This document shows, piece after piece, positions 58,331 to 64,000 of a stretch of DNA of 64,000 nt. The notes beneath the pieces are model-generated. The model was not told the origin of the DNA, searched no databases, and was given only the letters and a program-made list of their open reading frames with translations. The stretch is from contig NZ_CP059067.1 in the NCBI RefSeq assembly GCF_017795745.1, positions 1,240,001 to 1,304,000 of the forward strand, written 5' to 3'. This DNA comes from Rhizobacter sp. AJA081-3. Lineage in GTDB: Bacteria; Pseudomonadota; Gammaproteobacteria; Burkholderiales; Burkholderiaceae_C. The stretch's first letter is position 1, and each line of letters opens with the position of its first letter. The translations under genes were made by a program, and so were the position numbers.

Positions 58331-59614
58331 ATGCTGAATCCGACCCAGCCGTATTTCTACCTGCTGGCGTACCTGAGCGTCCTGTACATCCGCCCGCACG
58401 AGTTCGTGCCGGCGTTCATGGGCTGGCCGGTGCTGCCGATCCTGCTCCTGCTGGCCTTCTTCTTCTGGCTGGTGCGGCAGGACAAGCGTTTCGAGGCGCC
58501 GCAGTTCTGGATCATCCCGGTGCTGATGCTGATGATGGCGCTGTCGGTCATCTTCTCCGGCTGGCTGACGGGCGGGCTGAACGTGCTGTCGGAGTTCGCG
58601 CCGGTCGTCATGCTGTTCTACATGGTGGCCACCTCGACCGACTCGATGCAGCGAATGCGGCAGATCTTCTTCGTGCTGTCGGTGTGCATCACGGTGATCG
58701 CCTGGCACGGCATCGACCAGTCCATCAAGGGCATCGGCTGGACAGGGGCCGAGCTCAGCCAGCAGACCCGCATCACCTACCTGGGTTTCCTCAACGACCC
58801 GAACGATCTCGCGATGGCGCTGGTGATGGTGCTGCCCATGATCCTGCACCTGGCACGCGACCTCGGCTTCCTGCTGCGCATGGCGTCCTACGCTGCGGCG
58901 GGCGCCGTGGCCTATGCGGTGTACCTGACCAACTCGCGCGGCAGCGTGCTGGCGATGGGCGCGATGCTGTTCATGTACGGGATCCTGCGCTACGGCCTGA
59001 TGAAGAGCGTCATCGTGGTGCCGATGCTGTTCGCGCCGCTGATCGCGCTCGGGCCGAGCCGGATGGCCGACATGTCGGCCGACGAGGATTCGGCCGAAGG
59101 GCGCATCGAGGCCTGGTACGAAGGCGTGCAGCTGCTCATCTGGCGCCCATTGTTCGGCGTAGGCAAGGGCCTCTTCGCCGACCACCACGGCTTGACGGCG
59201 CACAACTCCTTCGTGCTGGCCTTCGCCGAGCTCGGCATGATCGGCTACTTCTTCTGGCTGTCCAACATCATCATCTCCTGGATCATGCTGCAAAGGCTGG
59301 TGCAGACCGCGGCGGCGGCGGACGCGGCGCCGCAGGATGTGCAGAAGTGGGAAGAGTTGCGCGGCGCGGCGCGAACGCTCCTGTACGGCTACGTGGGAGG
59401 GCTGGTGTCGGCCTTTTTCCTCAGCCGCAGCTACGTGGTCATCCTCTACCTGCACATCGCGCTCGTCGTGGCGGTGTATCAGATGGCCCGAGCGCAGCGC
59501 CCGGACTTCGCGGCGATCACCTGGTCCGAGCGATCCGGCAAGCTGGTCATGATGAGCATCGGCAGCGTGTTCTTCATGTGGCTGCTGACGCGGGTGCTGC
59601 TGTCCTTCACCTGA
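58331..59614 (+). CDS. O-antigen ligase/Wzy-type membrane protein, exosortase-A-linked type
   Basis: The 427-residue protein has about ten to twelve helices. The Wzy_C signature is seen in YLTNSRGSVLAMGAMLF and in the periplasmic loop HNSFVLAFAELGMIGYF, with Arg and His residues of the ligase/polymerase active region. The N-terminus (YFYLLAYLSVLYIRPHEFVP) resembles the putative O-glycosylation ligases of exosortase A systems. It either polymerises the EPS repeat or transfers glycans to protein; the sequence does not decide between these. A 197-base gap follows with no clear gene or terminator. Confidence 0.85.
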   Translation: MLNPTQPYFYLLAYLSVLYIRPHEFVPAFMGWPVLPILLLLAFFFWLVRQDKRFEAPQFWIIPVLMLMMALSVIFSGWLTGGLNVLSEFAPVVMLFYMVATSTDSMQRMRQIFFVLSVCITVIAWHGIDQSIKGIGWTGAELSQQTRITYLGFLNDPNDLAMALVMVLPMILHLARDLGFLLRMASYAAAGAVAYAVYLTNSRGSVLAMGAMLFMYGILRYGLMKSVIVVPMLFAPLIALGPSRMADMSADEDSAEGRIEAWYEGVQLLIWRPLFGVGKGLFADHHGLTAHNSFVLAFAELGMIGYFFWLSNIIISWIMLQRLVQTAAAADAAPQDVQKWEELRGAARTLLYGYVGGLVSAFFLSRSYVVILYLHIALVVAVYQMARAQRPDFAAITWSERSGKLVMMSIGSVFFMWLLTRVLLSFT

Positions 59615-59811
59615 GCTCGGCTGCGCAGTGAAATTTGCCCGCAATGGGCCCCGTGCGAGCCGTGTGTAGGGGGGGTGTCGGCGCAAGTCCGGGTGTTAGC
59701 ATGCCCTCACAGGCTGCACGGCCTGCAATCACCCCGTTCCTCCGAGCGAACCTTGCGCAGCGCCATCGGCCTTGCCGTATGCGTCGCTCCAAGGTGGACG
59801 AATCGACGTCG

Positions 59812-60858
59812 ATGGCCATCAGTTACCACATCGAAGAAGCCGATCTGTCAACGGCCGCTGCCGCCATTCAGGGTCTGTGGGTCGCCAACCTGGTCGGCCA
59901 CGACGCGCGCAGCGCGGCCGCAAAGCTGCGCCTGGGTTACGCAGAGAACCCGGCCGGCACCGGCACGGCCATCCTCCTGTATCCGCAGGGCGACGATCGG
60001 CCCAGCGGCGTACAGGGGCTGCACCCGCGCCTGTTCCATTTCGGCACCCGTCGCCTGCGCGCGGCGGGCCTGGCCGACTACGCTGTCGACGAGGCGCACC
60101 GTTCGCTCGGGCCGGCGTTGATGCTGATGCGCCGCGGGTCCGAACTCGGCGCCGAGCGCTTCGACCTCACCTATGGCCTGCCTAACCGGAAGGCGGCGGC
60201 CGTGGTGGCACGGGCCGGCCTGAAGCGCATCGGCATGGTGCGTCGTTATGCCAAGCCGTTGCGCAGCCGGGCGCAGCTCGCGCAGCGGCTGCCGCCGGCT
60301 CTGGCCGCAGTGTGCGCGCCGTTGGTCGACGGCGGGCTTCGTCTGCGCGATGCGTTGCGCTCCGCTGGATTGCGCCAACGCCTCGAGTGCCGCGACACCG
60401 ACTGGAACGACGCTGCGCTCGATCAGATCTGGGCGCGGCGCCCTGCATTGCTTCTGCTGTCGGATCGTTCGGCGGCGATGCTCCGCTGGCGCTTCGGTGC
60501 GCCCGAGCGTGGCGACTGGAAGGTGTGCCTCGCGCGTGACGAGGACGGCGCGGTGCAAGGCCACGTGGTCTGGCGCTTGCAGGACGACTTCGCCGAGATC
60601 GGCGACTTCTTCAGCACCGACCCCGACGCGCTCACGGCGCCCCTCATCCTGGCCTTCACCCGCCTGGCTCGCCGCGCCGGTGCGGCCAGCATCTCGGTGA
60701 CCTTCTTCGGGCGCGAGCCGGTCGCCAGCGCGCTTGTGGCCAGTGGCATGGTGCTGCGTCCGCAGGAAGCGCCGCTGTTCAAGTTGCCCGGCGGGCCGCC
60801 CGAGCTGGATGCGGTCGAGCACTGGTACCTCACGAGTTTCGACAACGACGCGGACTGA
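59812..60858 (+). CDS. GNAT-superfamily acyltransferase-like protein
   Basis: The 348-residue protein appears to hold two GNAT-like halves (about 1-150 and 190-340), with RSLGPALMLMRRGSELGA in the first and DGAVQGHVVWRLQDDF in the second. The classical acetyl-CoA loop is weak, so it may be one active and one vestigial half, or a FemAB-like protein. Proteins of this type lie near the amidotransferase in exosortase A-associated EPS loci. The start is uncertain: ATG 59812 or ATG 59779, neither with a strong ribosome-binding site. It ends 8 bases before the amidotransferase. Confidence 0.65.
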   Translation: MAISYHIEEADLSTAAAAIQGLWVANLVGHDARSAAAKLRLGYAENPAGTGTAILLYPQGDDRPSGVQGLHPRLFHFGTRRLRAAGLADYAVDEAHRSLGPALMLMRRGSELGAERFDLTYGLPNRKAAAVVARAGLKRIGMVRRYAKPLRSRAQLAQRLPPALAAVCAPLVDGGLRLRDALRSAGLRQRLECRDTDWNDAALDQIWARRPALLLLSDRSAAMLRWRFGAPERGDWKVCLARDEDGAVQGHVVWRLQDDFAEIGDFFSTDPDALTAPLILAFTRLARRAGAASISVTFFGREPVASALVASGMVLRPQEAPLFKLPGGPPELDAVEHWYLTSFDNDAD

Positions 60859-60866
60859 ACCCTGAC

Positions 60867-62816
60867 ATGTGCGGCATAGCGGGTCTCTACAGCTTCGGGA
60901 ATGCGGCGCCACCGGCCAAGGGTGAACTCGCCGCCATGATCGGTGCGCTTCACCATCGCGGGCCCGATGGCAGCTCGACCTTCGTCGACGGCCCGACCGG
61001 CCTGGCCCATGCACGGCTGTCGATCATCGACCTGGCCACCGGCTGGCAGCCGATCGCCAACGAGGACGAGAGCGTCTGGGTCGTCTTCAACGGCGAGATC
61101 TTCAACTTCGTCGAGCTGCGCGAGGCGCTCGAGAAGCGCGGCCATCGTTTCCGCACCAAGTCCGACACCGAGGTCATCGTCCATCTCTACGAAGACCTCG
61201 GTGACGACTTCGTCGACGAACTGAACGGGCAGTTCGCCATCGCGCTGTGGGACAAGCGCCGTCAGCGTCTGGTGCTGGCGCGCGACCGCACCGGCATCCG
61301 CCCGGTGTTCTACACGCAGGCCGCTGGCCGGTTCGCCTTCGCCTCCGAGGTGAAGGCCTTGTTCGCGCTGCCCGAGGTGCCGCGGCGCTTCGACCTGGAC
61401 GGCCTGGCCTCGACCTTCAGCTACTGGTCGGCCTTGCCGCCTTCGACGATCTTCGAGGGCGTGCACTGCCTGCCGCCGGGCCACCGCATGGTCGTCGACG
61501 CGAGCGGCGTGCGCACCGAGTGCTACTGGGACTGGTCGTTCCCGGATGTGATGCCTTCGGCGCGCAGCGAGGAAGACTGCGCCGACGAACTGCGCGCGCT
61601 GCTGATCGACGCGGTGCGGCTGCAACTGCGCTCCGACGTGCCGGTCGGCGCCTACCTCAGCGGCGGCCTCGATTCGTCGATCATCACGACGATCATCAAG
61701 AACCACACCGACACGCCGCTGCGCAGCTTCTCGCTGACTTTCGAGAACCCGGAGTTCGACGAGAGCGCGCACCAGAACGAGCTGGTGCGCCACCTCGGCA
61801 CCGAGCATTCGGCACAGATGTGCAGGCGCGGCGACATCGGCGCGGCCTTTCCGCGCGCCGTGTGGCATGCCGAAGCGGCGCTGGTGCGCACCGCGCCCAC
61901 GCCGATGATGCTGCTCGCGGGCAGCGTGCGCGCCGCCGGCTACAAGGTGGTGCTGACGGGCGAGGGCGCCGACGAGGTGTTCGGCGGCTACGACCTCTTC
62001 AAGGAAGCGAAGGTGCGCCGCTTCCTGGCGCGCCAGCCGGAATCGAAGTGGCGCGGCCGCATCCTCGAGCGGCTCTATCCCTACCTGCAGCATTCGCCCG
62101 CGGCTGGCCGCGCATTCACGCAGCGCTTCTTCAGCGAGGGGCTGGACGAGATCCGCGAGCCCTGGTTCGCGCACATCCCGCGCATGACGACGACGCGCCG
62201 TGCGCTGCAGTTCCTGCGGCCCGAGCTCCACGAGCGCGCGATGGCCTGGGATCCGAAGGCTGCCCTGCGCGCCACGCTGCCCGAGGGCATCGACCGCTGG
62301 CTGCCGCAAGGTCGCGACCAGTACGTCGAGGCACACACGCTGATGTCGGGCTACCTTCTGTCGTCGCAGGGTGACCGCATGGCGATGGCAGCCTCGATCG
62401 AGGCGCGCTTTCCCTTCCTCGACCACCGCGTCATCGAGTTCGCCAACCGGCTGCCGCCGCAGTACAAGCTGCGCGGGCTGACCGAGAAGTACATTCTCAA
62501 GAAGGCGATGGCAGCCGAGCTGCCCGCCTCGATCACCAATCGCAGCAAGCAGCCCTACCGCTCGCCGGACAGCTCCAGCTTCTTCGTCGACGGCCAGCCG
62601 CTGGAGTACGTGGCCGAGCTGCTGAGCAAGAAGCGCATCGAGGACGCCGGCGTGTTCGACGCCACCGCGGTCGGCAAGCTGACCGAGAAGTGCCGCACCG
62701 GCAAGGCGCTGGGCTTCGGCGACAACATGGCCTTCGTCGGCGTGCTGTCGACGATGCTGCTGCACGACCAGTTCATCGCCCCGGCAGGCGGGCCGCGGCC
62801 GCTGACGGCGCTCTGA
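60867..62816 (+). CDS. Asparagine synthase-like amidotransferase (exosortase A-associated type)
   Basis: The 649-residue class II glutamine amidotransferase has nucleophile Cys2 in MCGIAGLY, the glutaminase motif HHRGPDGSS and FNGEIFNF. The C-terminal synthetase domain has the PPi loop LSGGLDSSIITTI near residue 265 and LTGEGADEVFGGYDLF. AsnB-like proteins in EPS loci are thought to amidate uronic acids or other carboxyls of the polysaccharide rather than make free asparagine. The next gene (acyl-CoA ligase) and the layout are those of exosortase A loci, where this gene is needed for floc formation in Zoogloea-like bacteria. Confidence 0.9.
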   Translation: MCGIAGLYSFGNAAPPAKGELAAMIGALHHRGPDGSSTFVDGPTGLAHARLSIIDLATGWQPIANEDESVWVVFNGEIFNFVELREALEKRGHRFRTKSDTEVIVHLYEDLGDDFVDELNGQFAIALWDKRRQRLVLARDRTGIRPVFYTQAAGRFAFASEVKALFALPEVPRRFDLDGLASTFSYWSALPPSTIFEGVHCLPPGHRMVVDASGVRTECYWDWSFPDVMPSARSEEDCADELRALLIDAVRLQLRSDVPVGAYLSGGLDSSIITTIIKNHTDTPLRSFSLTFENPEFDESAHQNELVRHLGTEHSAQMCRRGDIGAAFPRAVWHAEAALVRTAPTPMMLLAGSVRAAGYKVVLTGEGADEVFGGYDLFKEAKVRRFLARQPESKWRGRILERLYPYLQHSPAAGRAFTQRFFSEGLDEIREPWFAHIPRMTTTRRALQFLRPELHERAMAWDPKAALRATLPEGIDRWLPQGRDQYVEAHTLMSGYLLSSQGDRMAMAASIEARFPFLDHRVIEFANRLPPQYKLRGLTEKYILKKAMAAELPASITNRSKQPYRSPDSSSFFVDGQPLEYVAELLSKKRIEDAGVFDATAVGKLTEKCRTGKALGFGDNMAFVGVLSTMLLHDQFIAPAGGPRPLTAL

Positions 62817-62823
62817 TCGACCC

Positions 62824-64000
62824 ATGCTGCTGCACCACGCCTTCGAATCGAGCTGCGCCCGGCTGCCGGCGAAGACCGCCATCGTTTGCGGCGACGAGCG
62901 TGTCAGCTACGGCGACCTTGCCGGGCGCGTCGATGCGCTCGCCTCGCTGCTGCGCAGGCGCGGCGTGGAGCACGGCGACCGCGTGGCGCTGTTCCTCGAC
63001 AGCAGTGTCGAGTTTGCCGTCGCGGTGCATGCGGTGTTGCGGCTGGGGGCGGTGTTCATGCCGATCTCGCCGCTGACCAAGGCCGACAAGCTGGCCTACA
63101 TGCTGGGCGATACGCGCGCCGCGGCGCTGCTCACACAGGCCAGGCTGCAGCCGGTCTGGCAGGACGCACTCGAGCGCAGCGCCAGCGTGCACAGCTGTGT
63201 CGTGCAGGGCGGTCAGGCCGGCGGCGACCGCGTGCTCGGCTGGCCGACAGGCGCGGCCGCCGGCGACGGTTCCCGCTCGCCGGAGCTGATCGACCAGGAC
63301 CTCGCCGCCATCATCTACACCTCGGGCACCACCGGCGTGCCCAAGGGCGTGATGCTCACGCACCTGAACATGTGCAGCGCCTGGCGCTCGGTGCAGGCCT
63401 ACATCGGCTTTCGCGAGGACGACGTGATCGGTCTGGCGCTGTCGCCCTCGTTCAGCTACGGCCTCTACCACGTGCTGATGGCCCTGGGCCTGGGCGCCAC
63501 GCTGGTGCTCGAGCGCTCGGTGTCCTTCCCGGTCAAGGTGGTCGAGAACCTGGCCCGTGAGCGGGTGACCGTGTTCCCCGGCGTGCCGACGCTGTATTCG
63601 TCGATCCTCGGCCTGTCCAACCTCGCCAGCTTCGACCTGTCGGCGCTGCGCATCGTCACCAATGCCGCGGCCGCGCTGCCCGACGAACATGTGCGCCGGC
63701 TGGCCGAGTTGCTGCCCGGCGCGCGGCTTTTCTCGATGTACGGCATGACCGAGTGCAAGCGCATAAGCTTCCTGCCGCCCGAGCAGCTGACGATCCGTCC
63801 CACCAGCGTGGGCCGGGGCATGCCCAACCAGGAATGCTGGCTGGTCGACGAACTCGGCCGGCGGCTGCCGAACGGGTCCACCGGCGAACTGGTGGTGCGT
63901 GGCAGCCACGTCATGCGCGGCTACTGGGAAAAGCCGGTCGAGACCGCCGAGCGGCTCAAGCCCGGTGGCATCGAGGGCGAGCGGGTGCTGTACACCGGCG
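62824..64000 (+). CDS. AMP-forming acyl-CoA ligase (exosortase A-associated type), 3'-truncated
   Basis: At least 392 residues are present, with no stop before the window end. An ANL-superfamily adenylating enzyme is shown by the A3 motif YTSGTTGVPKGVMLTH (from about residue 165), the A5 motif MYGMTECKRISFLPP, and STGELVVRGSHVMRGYW. The C-terminal lid domain is beyond the window. It starts 7 bases after the amidotransferase. In exosortase A loci this ligase is usually followed by a PLP-dependent decarboxylase, an acyl carrier protein and hydrolases, which may lie just downstream. Confidence 0.9.
   Translation, partial: MLLHHAFESSCARLPAKTAIVCGDERVSYGDLAGRVDALASLLRRRGVEHGDRVALFLDSSVEFAVAVHAVLRLGAVFMPISPLTKADKLAYMLGDTRAAALLTQARLQPVWQDALERSASVHSCVVQGGQAGGDRVLGWPTGAAAGDGSRSPELIDQDLAAIIYTSGTTGVPKGVMLTHLNMCSAWRSVQAYIGFREDDVIGLALSPSFSYGLYHVLMALGLGATLVLERSVSFPVKVVENLARERVTVFPGVPTLYSSILGLSNLASFDLSALRIVTNAAAALPDEHVRRLAELLPGARLFSMYGMTECKRISFLPPEQLTIRPTSVGRGMPNQECWLVDELGRRLPNGSTGELVVRGSHVMRGYWEKPVETAERLKPGGIEGERVLYTG

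Noticed and set aside
56270-59686. 1138-codon minus-strand open frame
   Set aside because: It runs antisense to four well-supported genes (transferase, deacetylase, ligase and the end of the methyltransferase) and is rich in His, Gln and Arg as expected from antisense high-GC DNA.

Overview
The window is one contiguous stretch of a high-GC, Gram-negative chromosome. The housekeeping order fimV-truA-trpF-trpB-trpA-accD-folC-SPOR-cvpA-purF-metZ-gltX is typical of Betaproteobacteria, order Burkholderiales (Rubrivivax/Leptothrix/Aquincola-like bacteria). That assignment is inferred from gene order and protein sequence only. I see no rRNA, IS element, phage, integrase or CRISPR array.

Region 1 (1-13989) is a dense plus-strand core block. 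It holds the 3' part of fimV, truA, three tryptophan genes, the carboxyltransferase beta subunit of acetyl-CoA carboxylase, folC, a SPOR-domain protein, cvpA, purF, metZ and gltX, then tRNA-Ala(GGC), tRNA-Glu(TTC) and tRNA-Asp(GTC). The tRNAs have a near-consensus promoter inside the end of gltX and a terminator at 14032-14056. Region 2 (14159-16287) is a short transition: a cupin/JmjC-like protein convergent with a membrane-anchored PQQ-type sugar dehydrogenase.

Region 3 (16620 to the window end, more than 47 kb) is a large exopolysaccharide (EPS) locus of the kind linked to XrtA/PEP-CTERM systems in floc- and biofilm-forming Betaproteobacteria. It contains a Wzx/Wzy-type pathway: initiating phosphoglycosyltransferase (16620), Wza-like export lipoprotein (18186), Wzz-like chain-length protein (18993), BY-kinase (20547), outer-membrane barrel (21439), ExeA-like ATPase (23017), four or five glycosyltransferases, flippase (53838) and O-antigen ligase/polymerase (58331). 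It also has three NodB-type deacetylases, a GNAT protein, an asparagine-synthase-like amidotransferase and, cut by the window end, an AMP-forming acyl-CoA ligase. The exosortase and PEP-CTERM substrates expected with such a locus are not in the window.

The most unusual part is its accessory centre (30982-51091). Three consecutive lipoproteins lie here: a five-repeat/PQQ-propeller/diheme-cytochrome fusion and two heparinase II/III-family proteins. One of these two has a 66-unit Ala-Pro hexanucleotide repeat as a spacer. They face a seven-gene minus-strand block carrying a third, closely related heparinase-family gene, two PaaK-like adenylating enzymes in tandem, an acyltransferase and a GMC/SDR/aldo-keto reductase trio. 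The likely picture is an EPS that is assembled, deacetylated, acylated and oxidised by the locus and then trimmed by its own cell-surface lyase-like enzymes. A second novelty candidate is the ATPase at 23017, which carries a C-terminal UDP-GlcNAc 2-epimerase-like domain that appears to have lost its catalytic residues.
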